The notes under the pieces were generated by a model. It was not told the origin of the DNA, did not search any database, and saw only the letters and a program-made list of their open reading frames with translations. Source: Cupriavidus sp. IDO (GTDB lineage Bacteria > Pseudomonadota > Gammaproteobacteria > Burkholderiales > Burkholderiaceae). Taken from it: a stretch of DNA of 56,983 nt. Where the stretch lies: positions 1 through 56,983 of the forward strand of contig NZ_JWMA01000065.1 in assembly GCF_000812465.1 (NCBI RefSeq), read 5' to 3'. Shown piece by piece: positions 16,271-24,623 of this stretch; within the stretch, counting starts at the first letter, position 1, and the number at the start of each line of letters is the position of its first letter. A program made the translations under genes and the position numbers.

Positions 16271-16837
16271 CATCATTCTCCTTCGTCCAGATGTGTCGCT
16301 ACAAGAGAGACATTAGGTAAGTCATCTCATTGCTTCAGCATAGCCGACCAAGTGAAACGTAACGGCCACGGGCGGCTTCTGGCCAGTTTCGGCCGATCGA
16401 ATCTCATCACACCAACGGCAGCAGCTCGGCCCTATCGGCATTGGCGGAAGAATCTGGAATTTGCGAATGGGGCATGCGGCCAAACTGAGAGGCTTTGGTA
16501 CGTTCTCAACAGGGAACCGCTCCATTCCTCGTCCGACGCTTCCGTCGGGTAGCGCGTCCCTTATTGACACCCAGCAGGGCTTTGCCGGTGAAAATTTTAC
16601 TTCGCGTGCCATAGGGCATTGATTTTACTGGGTTTTTCTCTATCGGCGTCGTGGGGCAGCGTGAAGTGACAGTTTTACCCACGAAGTTGTGACATTTTTT
16701 TGGTTTGGTCTACGGCGGCCGAAGATCAAGCGCCTTCCCACCGAGCTGAGCGTATGGCCTTCCCGTACGCTCCCACGTTTCCGCAGTTCGAGCGCGATAC
16801 AGCGGCCGGCCCGGGGCAGGGCGGACACGTCGCCTTG
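16271..16837. other. Intergenic region with insertion-element-end repeats
   Basis: No gene is supported. The notable structure is a pair of direct repeats, GTGACAGTTTTACCC at 16666 and GTGACATTTTTTTGG at 16689 (23-base spacing), described separately. The remainder shows no family resemblance in six frames. Confidence 0.4.
16666..16703. repeat. Tandem 23-base-spaced repeats, possible IS21-type end remnant
   Basis: GTGACAGTTTTA (16666) and GTGACATTTTTT (16689) recur with 23-base periodicity. The same architecture, with TGGCACTTTTGC units, occurs at 49059-49096. IS21-family ends carry several short direct repeats of this kind, so a lost IS21-like element is suspected. No istA or istB sequence remains. 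Confidence 0.35.
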
Positions 16838-18151
16838 TCAGCCAAACTTGTCGAGCAAGCTGTACCACGCGACCCCCGCGGCAATATAGAAGCGCTGCAG
16901 GCCATGCAGCGGAATCGGTGCCAGAGGCGAAAGCGGGTAGGGAAATGGCTCACCATTTGACGTCAGCCTGGCAGCCAGATACTTTCCGAAGCTCGTGCAC
17001 AGTGCGATGCCCCGACCGTTGCAGCCCACCGCAATCGTCACACCTGGGGCCGGTTCGTGGATATGCGGCATGAAGTCGCGGGTGACGGCGATGCGGCCCG
17101 CCCAGCGGTACTCAAATTCCAGCGGCCCTAGCTGCGGGAACAGCAGCGCCAGCGAGCGCTCCAGATGGGCAAACTCCTGTGGGTGGCGCGGATCGGCGAA
17201 AAAACCGCGGCCTCCCATCAGCAGCCGTCCGGCCTGGTCCTTGCGGAAGTAAAGCAGCAGGCGTTGCGAGGTCGACGCCGTCTCGCCGCGTGCCAGGATG
17301 GCCCGGGCATTCTCGCCTTTGAGCGGGCGTGTGGCCACGATAAAACTGTTGGCGCTGAGCAGCGTCTGCTGCAGGCCGGGCCAGAGCGAACCGGTATAGC
17401 CGTTGGTGGCAATCACCACGCGGTCGGCAGTGACTGTCGCGCCCGTCGCAATGTTCGCCACCCACTTGGCACCTTGCCGCGCCAGCGCCGTGACGCCGCT
17501 GCTGCCATGGATGGCGGCTCCCGCTTGCTGCGCCGCCCGGACCAGTCCGCGCGCGTAAGCCAGCGGCTGGATGCCACCTGCGCGGCCATCGAGCCAGCCG
17601 CCTGCGAACGCCTGCGTCCCGACGCGCCGCGCCACTTCCGCCTGGTCAAGCATCTCGACGGGGGCGCCACGACGTTCCCACTGGCGCGCTCGAGCGTGCA
17701 TGGCCGGCACGGCCCCGGGCGAATAGGAGAGCTGCAGCCAGCCGCTGCGCACCGGCTGGCAGTCAATGCCGTGGCGGGCGATCAGGTCGAACACCAGGTC
17801 GGCGGAGCGCGAAACGGCGTCGATAAGGGGTTCGGCGCGCTCGCCGCCAAGCATCCGGACCAGTTCGTCCGGATCGTGCTTCAGGGTGGGATTGACTTGC
17901 CCGCCGTTGCGCCCCGATGCGCCCCAGCCAGGCTCATTGGCTTCGACCACGCACACCTGGGCGCCGGCCTCGGCGAGGTGCAACGCCGTCGACAGGCCGG
18001 TGTAGCCGCCGCCGATCACCAGCACGTTGACCGTCCTCGAGTCCCGCAATGGGGGCGTGGCGGGGGCGGGCGGGGCGGTGGCGGCCCACAGCGACGGCGG
18101 CAGCGGGGCGGGGCAGGCTAGCTGGCCCGGCGCGGACTTGGTGGGGATCAT
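16838..18151 (-). CDS. FAD-dependent amine/amino acid oxidoreductase (DAO family)
   Basis: 437 residues. A dinucleotide-binding motif NVLVIGGGYTGLSTALHLAE near residue 42 is followed by the DAO-family FAD region EPGWGASGRNGGQVNPTL. The C-terminal part has YRWAGRIAVTRDFMPHIH and GCNGRGIALCTSFGK, as in gamma-glutamylputrescine oxidase (PuuB)-like enzymes. The start codon overlaps the ABC ATPase stop in ATGA, so it is translationally coupled to the transporter and should act on the imported compound, probably an amine or amino acid. A 40-residue Pro/Ala-rich leader precedes the Rossmann fold; the start may lie further in. Confidence 0.88.
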   Translation of the reverse strand: MIPTKSAPGQLACPAPLPPSLWAATAPPAPATPPLRDSRTVNVLVIGGGYTGLSTALHLAEAGAQVCVVEANEPGWGASGRNGGQVNPTLKHDPDELVRMLGGERAEPLIDAVSRSADLVFDLIARHGIDCQPVRSGWLQLSYSPGAVPAMHARARQWERRGAPVEMLDQAEVARRVGTQAFAGGWLDGRAGGIQPLAYARGLVRAAQQAGAAIHGSSGVTALARQGAKWVANIATGATVTADRVVIATNGYTGSLWPGLQQTLLSANSFIVATRPLKGENARAILARGETASTSQRLLLYFRKDQAGRLLMGGRGFFADPRHPQEFAHLERSLALLFPQLGPLEFEYRWAGRIAVTRDFMPHIHEPAPGVTIAVGCNGRGIALCTSFGKYLAARLTSNGEPFPYPLSPLAPIPLHGLQRFYIAAGVAWYSLLDKFG

Positions 18152-18906
18152 AGGGCGAGATCTCCCGTCGCCTCGGCCGGCTTGTGCAGCACGCGGCGCA
18201 GGAAGTCCTGCGTGCGCGGCTGGCGGGGCGCGCCCAGTACCTGCGCCGCGGGGCCTTCTTCGACGATGGTGCCGCTGTGCAGGAAGCAGACACGGTCGGC
18301 CACTTCCCGCGCAAAGCCCATCTCATGCGTGACCACGATCATGGTCATGCCTTCGCGCGCGAGGCCGCGCATGACCTCGAGCACGTCGCCGACCAGTTCG
18401 GGGTCGAGGGCCGAGGTCGGCTCATCGAACAACATGGCCTCGGGCTTCATCGCCAGTGCGCGGGCGATCGCCACGCGCTGCTGCTGGCCGCCGGAGAGTT
18501 GTGCCGGGTGCGCCTGTGCCTTTGCCGCCAGCCCGACCTTGTCGAGCAGGCTCATCGCATCGGCGCGCGCTTTGTCGCGGCTCTCGCCTCTCACGTAGAC
18601 CGGACCTTCCATCACGTTCTCGAGCACCGTGCGATGCGGGAACAGGTTGAAGCGCTGGAATACCATGCCCATGCGGCTGCGTAGCCGATGGATGTCCTTG
18701 CTGTTGCGGTCCACGCGCTCCCCGAACGCGCGGATCTCGCCGCCGTCATAGGATTCCAACCCGTTGATACAGCGCAGGACGGTGGATTTGCCTGAGCCGG
18801 ATGGGCCGATCAGGCAGACCACCTCGCCTTTGCTGACATGCAGGCCCACGCCTCGCAGCACGTGGTGATCGCCGAAGTGCTTCTGCAGGTTCTGGATGTC
18901 GATCAT
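18148..18906 (-). CDS. Polar amino-acid-type ABC transporter ATP-binding protein
   Basis: 252 residues with all ATPase motifs: Walker A GPSGSGKST, Q-loop MVFQRFNLFPH, signature LSGGQQQRVAIARAL, Walker B AMLFDEPTSALDPE and switch His in VVTHEMGFARE. It belongs to the GlnQ/HisP-type family. Four-base overlaps (ATGA) join it to the permease upstream and to the oxidoreductase downstream, so all three are one message. Confidence 0.95.
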   Translation of the reverse strand: MIDIQNLQKHFGDHHVLRGVGLHVSKGEVVCLIGPSGSGKSTVLRCINGLESYDGGEIRAFGERVDRNSKDIHRLRSRMGMVFQRFNLFPHRTVLENVMEGPVYVRGESRDKARADAMSLLDKVGLAAKAQAHPAQLSGGQQQRVAIARALAMKPEAMLFDEPTSALDPELVGDVLEVMRGLAREGMTMIVVTHEMGFAREVADRVCFLHSGTIVEEGPAAQVLGAPRQPRTQDFLRRVLHKPAEATGDLAL

Positions 18907-19574
18907 GGTTTCTTCCTTCCGGCTCCGAAGCGCTGCTCCAGGCGGCGCAGGCCATAGACGAGCGGCAGGCTCATCAGCAGATAGAGCAGGGCCACCAGCG
19001 TGTAGACCGTCATGTTCTGGAACGTCGACGAGGCGATCAACTGGCCCGCGCGCGTCATCTCCGCAACGGTAATGGTGGAAACGAGCGACGAGTCCTTGAG
19101 CATCATCACCAGCGTGTTGCCATAGGGCGGCAGCGCGATGCGGAAGGCCTGCGGCAGGATCACGCGGCGCATGATGAGCGGTCCGCGCATGCCCATGGCC
19201 TGCGCCGCCTCGCGCTGGCCGGGATCGACGGCCTCGATGCCGCCGCGGAAGTTCTCGGCCTGATAGGCGGAGTAGGCGATGCCGAGCCCGATCACGCCCG
19301 CCTGGAAGGCGGTGAGGTGGATCCCCGCATCCGGCAGCACGAAGTAGATGTAGAAAAGCTGGACGATGATCGGCAGGCCGCGGATCACATTGATCGCCGC
19401 CGCCGCCCCGTTGGAAAGCACGCTGACGGGAGACAGCTTCATCAGCGCCAGCCCCAGCCCGATGACACTGCTGAGCAGGAATGACAGCACGGTCACCTGT
19501 ACCGTGACCACCGCACCCTGAAGCAGGATGGGCAGGAACTCGCGTGCGTGGTTTAGGAACGTTGCGCCGTCCAT
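18903..19574 (-). CDS. Polar amino-acid-type ABC transporter permease
   Basis: 223 residues, HisM/GlnP-type with about five membrane helices and the EAA-like cytoplasmic loop EAVDPGQREAAQAMGMRGPL followed by FRIALPPYGNTLVMMLKDSS. The ATG at 19574 is preferred because GGGGA lies about ten bases upstream and the binding-protein stop is just before it; an ATG at 19592 is also in frame and would overlap the previous gene. A single permease gene implies a homodimeric channel. Confidence 0.93.
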   Translation of the reverse strand: MDGATFLNHAREFLPILLQGAVVTVQVTVLSFLLSSVIGLGLALMKLSPVSVLSNGAAAAINVIRGLPIIVQLFYIYFVLPDAGIHLTAFQAGVIGLGIAYSAYQAENFRGGIEAVDPGQREAAQAMGMRGPLIMRRVILPQAFRIALPPYGNTLVMMLKDSSLVSTITVAEMTRAGQLIASSTFQNMTVYTLVALLYLLMSLPLVYGLRRLEQRFGAGRKKP

Positions 19575-19579
19575 GGCTG

Positions 19580-20353
19580 TTACAGTCCCCATTTCTGGAT
19601 GATCTTCGCCAGCGTGCCGTCGGCCTTGATCTGCGCGATGGCCTTGTTGACCTTTGCCAGCGTTTCGTTGTCACCCTTGCGGACCACCAGGCAGACGTCG
19701 CCCACATTGACCGGCTTGTAGCTCGTGACGAGCTTGACGCCCGGAAACACGTGCTGGCGCAACTGGTAGGCGATCAGCGGCTGGTCGCCCAGGCCTGCCT
19801 TGATGCGGCCAAGCGAAAGGTCGCGCGTCATGTCCGCGATCGAGTCGTAGCTGCGCACTTCCTTGAAGATGCCCTTCTTGTTGAGCATATCGAGGAACAC
19901 CGTGCCGACCTGCGCGCCGACGGTCTCGCCCTTGAGCTCGTCCAGCGTGGTGTAGGCCTTGTTGTCCTCGCTCTTGACGATAAGCCCCTCGCCGTAGGAG
20001 TAGACCGGATCGCTGAAATCCACCACTTGCTGCCGCGCGGGCGTCTTGAGCATCGCCGCCGAGATGATGTCGATCTTGCTGGAGGTCAGCGAAGGAATCA
20101 GTGCCGCGAACGCGGTTTGCTGCACATTGACGTTGAAGCCGCCAGCCTTGCCCACGGCGGTCACCGTGTCGACCATCATGCCCTGGATGCTGTTGGTCTT
20201 CACATCGAGGAACGTAAACGGCACGCCTGTGGCTGTCGCGCCCACGTTGTAGGTTGGTGCGCCTCCCTGGGCCCAGGCGAACGAAGCGGTCGAAAGGGTG
20301 CCGGCCACGCACAGAACCAGTGCAGCGCGGCGGGAAATGGTGGCGCTAGACAT
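19580..20353 (-). CDS. ABC transporter substrate-binding protein (family 3)
   Basis: 257 residues with an export signal (ISRRAALVLCVAGTLSTASF, cleavage near AWA-Q) that has twin arginines. The mature protein has the SBP family 3 layout: GVPFTFLDVKTNSIQGMMVD, then ALIPSLTSSKIDIISAAM, LKGETVGAQVGT and the C-terminal KADGTLAKIIQKWGL. ATG 20353 has AGGAG seven bases upstream. It is the first gene of the operon and divergent from the IclR gene, which should regulate it. Confidence 0.93.
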   Translation of the reverse strand: MSSATISRRAALVLCVAGTLSTASFAWAQGGAPTYNVGATATGVPFTFLDVKTNSIQGMMVDTVTAVGKAGGFNVNVQQTAFAALIPSLTSSKIDIISAAMLKTPARQQVVDFSDPVYSYGEGLIVKSEDNKAYTTLDELKGETVGAQVGTVFLDMLNKKGIFKEVRSYDSIADMTRDLSLGRIKAGLGDQPLIAYQLRQHVFPGVKLVTSYKPVNVGDVCLVVRKGDNETLAKVNKAIAQIKADGTLAKIIQKWGL

Positions 20354-20485
20354 GGGAACACTCCTAGCTTGGGGGTCAGGGGGGCGCGCCAAGGTGCGCG
20401 TTTTGCGGTTTACGCAACCTGCATGCCAATATTCGATCTGCATCGATCAATTCGTAATAGATAAAAACCACTAGTTGCTTCAGGC

Positions 20486-20502
20486 GAATCGATATGCGAT
20501 TC
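20486..20502. promoter_or_regulatory. Palindromic operator candidate between IclR gene and ABC operon
   Basis: GAATCG-ATATG-CGATTC is a perfect inverted repeat (6-bp arms, 5-base spacer) a few bases before the IclR start and 130 bases before the divergent binding-protein gene. Its position suits autoregulation and shared control by IclR. Confidence 0.5.
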
Positions 20503-20504
20503 TT

Positions 20505-21332
20505 ATGACCTCACTCCTGAGTTCCCTAGTGATGCCAGACTCTCATCCCCCGGTCGAAGAAGCGGCCAGCCTGCTGTTCAACCAGTCGCTGGAAAAAGGG
20601 CTGGCCGTGCTGGCCGCCTTCAGCGCCGTTCGGCGCAGCATGACCATCGGCGAGGTTGCCGAGGCGGCTGGCATCAACAAGAGTTCCGCGCAGCGCATGG
20701 TCTTCACGCTGGAGCACCTCGGCTACCTGCGCAAACATCCCAAGACACGGCGCTATCAGTTGACGCCGCGGGTGATGCGGATCGGATTCAATTACCTGGC
20801 CGCCGATCCGCTGATCGACGTGGCCAATCCATTCCTGTCGGAACTGACCAAGCTGACGACGGAAACCACCTGCCTGACGGAGCCGGACCAAGCGGACATG
20901 GTCTATGTCGCGCGCTTTGTCAGCGCCCAGTTCGTGCCGGTACACATGCCGATCGGCAGCCGCATCCCCATGTACTGCACCGGCTCCGGCCGCGCCTACC
21001 TGAGCGCTTTGCCGGAAGGCGAGGCGCTGACGCTGCTCGAGCGCTCGGAACGCGTCGCGCACACGCCGCATACACGCACGGATGTCGCGGAAATCGTGGC
21101 GACGCTGCGTGAAGCGCGACAGCGCGGCTATGCGATCAATTGCGAGGAACTGTTTCACGGCGACATGACGCTTGCCGCGCCGGTGATCGCCGGCAACGGA
21201 CGGCCGCTTGGCGCCATCCATGTGGTCGCGCCCACCAGCCGGTGGTCGTTGGAAGAGGCGCAGGCCCGGCTGGCGCCGCCGTTGCTGCAGAGCGCGCGTG
21301 CCATCAGCAGTTCGGTGCGTGCGCTGGGTTAA
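20505..21332 (+). CDS. IclR-family transcriptional regulator
   Basis: 275 residues from ATG 20505 (an ATG at 20532 is an alternative; neither has a strong ribosome site). The N-terminal winged HTH is SLEKGLAVLAAFSAVRRSMT with IGEVAEAAGINKSSAQRMVF, and the C-terminal effector domain has CTGSGRAYLSALPEG and YAINCEELFHGDMTLAAPVI. It is divergent from the ABC transporter/oxidoreductase operon and very likely its regulator, with the transported amine or amino acid as probable effector. Confidence 0.9.
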   Translation: MTSLLSSLVMPDSHPPVEEAASLLFNQSLEKGLAVLAAFSAVRRSMTIGEVAEAAGINKSSAQRMVFTLEHLGYLRKHPKTRRYQLTPRVMRIGFNYLAADPLIDVANPFLSELTKLTTETTCLTEPDQADMVYVARFVSAQFVPVHMPIGSRIPMYCTGSGRAYLSALPEGEALTLLERSERVAHTPHTRTDVAEIVATLREARQRGYAINCEELFHGDMTLAAPVIAGNGRPLGAIHVVAPTSRWSLEEAQARLAPPLLQSARAISSSVRALG

Positions 21333-21344
21333 GCCGGGTGCCGG

Positions 21345-22200
21345 GACAAGGGCGATGGAGGGAGAGGTCCAGCGCGAGGATCCTGAAGCCTTGTTGCTCC
21401 AGCCGATACGATGCCGCTCCTGCGTGGCCGCGTGCCGCGCATCCTCTTCGCTGTGCAGGTACGCGCTCGTGGTAGCGATCGAGGCATGGCCAAAGTTGTC
21501 GCGCACAAAACGCAGGTCAACCCGCTGGTCGGTCATGTGCGAGCCGGCGGTGTGGCGCAGCCGGTGCGCCGAGGCGCTAGCCAGGACGGCGGCCTGCGCC
21601 TCCCACTCGGGGCCGCGCGCCCGCAGGCGCGCGGCCGCCACGCCGAATACTTCCTTCAGAATCAGGTGCAGTGCCCCGCGTGACAGCGGTTTCTCGCTGC
21701 CCGTTTTTCCAATCACCGGCAGCACCTGTGGACGCGTCTCCCCGAACTGCGGGGTAGGCGGCAACTCGTGGGCGCGGCGGTAGCGCGCCAGTTCGGCAAT
21801 CAACTCGTCGGTCGCCGGCACCAGTCGGGTCTTGTTGCCTTTGCCGGTCACCTCGAGCCACCAGCGCTGGATTGCGCGCGAGCTTTTTGTTGCCGGCCAG
21901 CACCCAGCGCGCGGCCGGTTGCGGATCGGCGAGGAAGCGCTCGTAGGCGAGCATGTCCTCATGGGTCAGCGAGGACAAGGGCTTGCCCAGTTGGAGCACG
22001 GCCCACAGGATCAGCCGCTCGACCTCGCGGCGATAGGTGGCCAGCGTCGCCGTGCTGTCGGCATAGCGTGCCAGCCACACCGTCACGGCGGCCAGATCAT
22101 CGCCCGCGGCGATTCGGGCGCCGACAGGCGGCGCGCGGTTGGTGCCGGAGGCGCCGGACAGCGCTGGTGGCAGATGCAGGCGCTCGAGCGGCGTGGGAAG
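21345..22200 (-). pseudogene. Tyrosine recombinase (integrase) with internal deletion and frameshift
   Basis: On the minus strand the N-terminal SAM-like domain is readable as VWLARYADSTATLATYRREV, ERLILWAVLQLGKPLSSLTH. Near 21880 the frame breaks and ~100 residues of the family are missing. The catalytic domain resumes as WWLEVTGKGNKTRLVPATDE, then LPVIGKTGSEKPLSRGAL, ASAHRLRHTAGSHMTDQ (H-x-x-R box) and ATTSAYLHSEEDARHAA (with the Tyr nucleophile). The natural stop is also lost: the frame runs into the antisense of the IclR gene. Non-functional as drawn. Confidence 0.8.
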
Positions 22201-22340
22201 TGGGTCGGCCAGGCTCTGGAGGGCAGGACTTCGGTGCCAAAGTCCTCTGTGACAACCTACATGCCCTTTGCTGTTTCACCGCTGCGCAGGAGCACTGCGC
22301 GGGCGGGTTGGGTTGCGCCGGCGGCGGGCGAGGACGAGCG

Positions 22341-22412
22341 GCTTGCCGACAGGTAGCCCGCCTCGGTGAGCCAGGCGAAGCAAGCATTGAGGATGACCAG
22401 TGCCTGGTGTTC
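22341..22412 (-). pseudogene. Detached middle segment of an integrase gene
   Basis: The minus strand reads HQALVILNACFAWLTEAGYL, a block that in intact integrases of this family lies between the two parts seen at 21345-22200. Here it is placed upstream of the N-terminal part, showing that this site is a mosaic of two recombinase copies. Confidence 0.6.
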
Positions 22413-22595
22413 AGCATCAATTCACCTGGGTGTTCTCTATCAAACTCTTCCAAGTGCAATGAAGGGCGGTCGGCACAATCCGCTGGCCGGCAACCTGTTT
22501 GCTTCCAAGTGCGCCTCAGCGTTGTGGGATAATCCAGCCTTGCTCTTCTGCCGCCTCCGCCAGGCGGCTCTGAAATCAATAGGCGCAGTCAACTC

Positions 22596-23141
22596 ATGGA
22601 ACCGAAATTTCAACGCGGGTGGCATCTCGCAAAAACCGACCTGGAGCAGAAGGCCACCGAGTTCGAGTGGTCCTTGATCCGGTTCCATGAATCGTTTTCC
22701 AGGTTCGTGCTGTCCACCGGGATGGTGACGATTGCCGCCGACGTGGATATCAAGTACGAGGAGCACGTCATTCTCCACGTCATCAGGATGCAGGACCGGC
22801 CAAAGAATAGTGCCACCATTGCGCGCCTGATGAACCGCGACGATATCCCGAATATTCAGTACAGCTTGCGTAAGCTGGAGGCGGCCGGTCTGATCGAAAA
22901 GCAGCGAGAAAAGAACAGCAAGACCTTTGCGTACACCGTCAGTGATCTGGGCGTCAGGCTGACGGACGAGTATTACAAGGTCAGGGCCGAGATCCTGGTG
23001 AAGCGGCTGGAAGAAATCAGCGAGGTGTCGGAGAAATTTGAACGGGCATCGCGCTTCCTTTCGCTGCTGACCGGCATCTATGAGGAAGCCGCGCGCGATT
23101 CGGCAACGATCACACCGTTGCGGGAAGACGGGCAGGAATGA
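22596..23141 (+). CDS. MarR-type winged-helix regulator
   Basis: 181 residues: a helical start (EFEWSLIRFHESFSRFVLST), a winged HTH (EEHVILHVIRMQDRPKNSAT, IARLMNRDDIPNIQYSLRKL, EAAGLIEKQREKNSKTFAYT) and a C-terminal dimerisation helix. It is the only regulator beside the quinoline-type catabolic genes, tail-to-tail with the amidase gene across a shared terminator. It is therefore the best candidate to bind the palindromes at 28480-28547 and 29738-29771. Ligand unknown; a pathway intermediate is likely. The ATG at 22596 lacks a strong ribosome site. Confidence 0.85.
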   Translation: MEPKFQRGWHLAKTDLEQKATEFEWSLIRFHESFSRFVLSTGMVTIAADVDIKYEEHVILHVIRMQDRPKNSATIARLMNRDDIPNIQYSLRKLEAAGLIEKQREKNSKTFAYTVSDLGVRLTDEYYKVRAEILVKRLEEISEVSEKFERASRFLSLLTGIYEEAARDSATITPLREDGQE

Positions 23142-23171
23142 AATCAGGCCGACATTGCCGGCCTGATTTCA
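23139..23171. terminator. Bidirectional terminator between MarR gene and amidase
   Basis: TGAAATCAGGCCG and CGGCCTGATTTCA form a perfect 13-bp stem around a 7-base loop. The stem begins inside the MarR stop codon and ends ten bases before the amidase stop on the other strand. Being symmetrical with A- and T-rich outer ends, it can serve both strands. Confidence 0.85.
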
Positions 23172-23181
23172 TCACACAGCG

Positions 23182-24591
23182 TTAGCGCCTGACGCCGATG
23201 TCCGGGTGGTAGCGGTGCCAGTCGGTGGCTTGCTGGAATGCCATGCCGGCACGGCACAGCAGCGCTTCCTCACCATGGCGCGCCACCAGCTGGAATGCGA
23301 TCGGCATGCCGTCCGAGGTGAATCCACATGGCAGCGTGATCGCCGGGTGCCCGGTGGAGTTGAATGGCGCCGTGAACTGGATCAGCCGGCTGTTCAGTTC
23401 CGGGTCTTGCGCCAGCGCACCCAGCTGTTCATGCGTCGGTGCGGCGAAAGGCTGTACCGGGACGACCAGCAAATCGATGTCCTGCATCAGCTTGTTGACC
23501 TTGCCACGGAAAGCGGCACGGTTCAGCAAGGCTTGCTGATAGCGCATGCCGCTGGTATTGCGACCGATCTCGATCAATCGGGTCAGCGCTGGCCCATATT
23601 CCGCCGACAGGCGCGGGAACGTGCCCGCATGCGCCACGGCGACTTCGACGCCGCAGTTGATTTCCCATTCGTCGACCACGGTGCGCACTGCGGGAAAGCG
23701 AACCTCCCGGAGCTGCCCGTCAAGCGCCTTGAGCACGTCGATGGCCCGGTCGATGGCCTGGCTGATGACGTCATCCGTGCCATCGCTGTTCCATCGCAAA
23801 TCGACACCGATGCGCAGACCGCGCAGGTCGCTCCCCTCGGCAGGTAAATCAAGGTGCGAGGGCGCCAGTGAAGTCGGATCCAGCGGGTCGTGGCCGGCAA
23901 TGGCCCCTAGCATCAGCGCGGCATCGGCTGCGCTGCGTGCAATCGGACCCACATGATCAAGGCTCGCACCGAGCTCGAATACCCCGTGGCGGCTGACCCG
24001 GCCCCACGTCGGCTTGATGCCGGTCAGGCCGTTGGCCGCCGCCGGGAAGCGGATCGAGCCGCCGGTGTCGGTGCCGATCGATGCGTAGCAAAGCCCGGCG
24101 GCCGTGGCGACACCGGAGCCACTGGAAGAGGCGCCGGCCCAGTGGTTCTGGTGCCAGGGATTGACCGGCTCCGGCACGCTCGGGTGATGGGTGGCGAAGG
24201 CGCCTTCGGTCAGCTGCAGCTTGCCGAGCACGATGGCGCCGGCATCCCGCAGCTTGCGCACGACGGTGGCATCTTCCGTCGGGATAAAGTCCTTGTGGAT
24301 CGTGGTACCAGCAGCGGTTGGAGATCCGGCCAGCCAGCAGAGGTCCTTGACCGCCACCGGCACGCCGTGCAGCGGGCCGAGTGGGCTGCCGTGCATCAGC
24401 GCCCGTTCGGCGTCGCGCGCCTGTTCCAGCGCCTGTTCCGGAAGGACCAGGGCGTAGCTGTGCAGCGCCGGATCGAGGTCGGAGATTCGCGCAAGGATGG
24501 CTTCGGTAACTTCTACAGGCGAGATGTCGCGCGCGCGGATCTTGCGTGCAAGCTCCGCGGCTTCCCAATAGTGGAGGTCTGCGTTCGGCAT
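23182..24591 (-). CDS. Amidase-signature family hydrolase
   Basis: 469 residues of the amidase-signature (GatA/AtzF-like) family. The Ser-cisSer-Lys triad is complete: K82 in PVAVKDLCW, the cis-Ser in NHWAGASSSGSG (about S156-157) and the nucleophile S179 in GTDTGGSIRFPAA. These enzymes hydrolyse amides including cyclic ones. It is the last gene of the operon oxoO-oxoR-M20-like-amidase, 32 bases after the M20-like gene. By context I propose that it opens the lactam of 8-hydroxy-2-oxo-1,2-dihydroquinoline or hydrolyses a derived amide; that is inference. The ATG at 24591 has only a weak ribosome site. Confidence 0.92.
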   Translation of the reverse strand: MPNADLHYWEAAELARKIRARDISPVEVTEAILARISDLDPALHSYALVLPEQALEQARDAERALMHGSPLGPLHGVPVAVKDLCWLAGSPTAAGTTIHKDFIPTEDATVVRKLRDAGAIVLGKLQLTEGAFATHHPSVPEPVNPWHQNHWAGASSSGSGVATAAGLCYASIGTDTGGSIRFPAAANGLTGIKPTWGRVSRHGVFELGASLDHVGPIARSAADAALMLGAIAGHDPLDPTSLAPSHLDLPAEGSDLRGLRIGVDLRWNSDGTDDVISQAIDRAIDVLKALDGQLREVRFPAVRTVVDEWEINCGVEVAVAHAGTFPRLSAEYGPALTRLIEIGRNTSGMRYQQALLNRAAFRGKVNKLMQDIDLLVVPVQPFAAPTHEQLGALAQDPELNSRLIQFTAPFNSTGHPAITLPCGFTSDGMPIAFQLVARHGEEALLCRAGMAFQQATDWHRYHPDIGVRR

Positions 24592-24623
24592 AAGCAATTG
24601 GTTGGGAAGTTTGTCGGGAGTCC

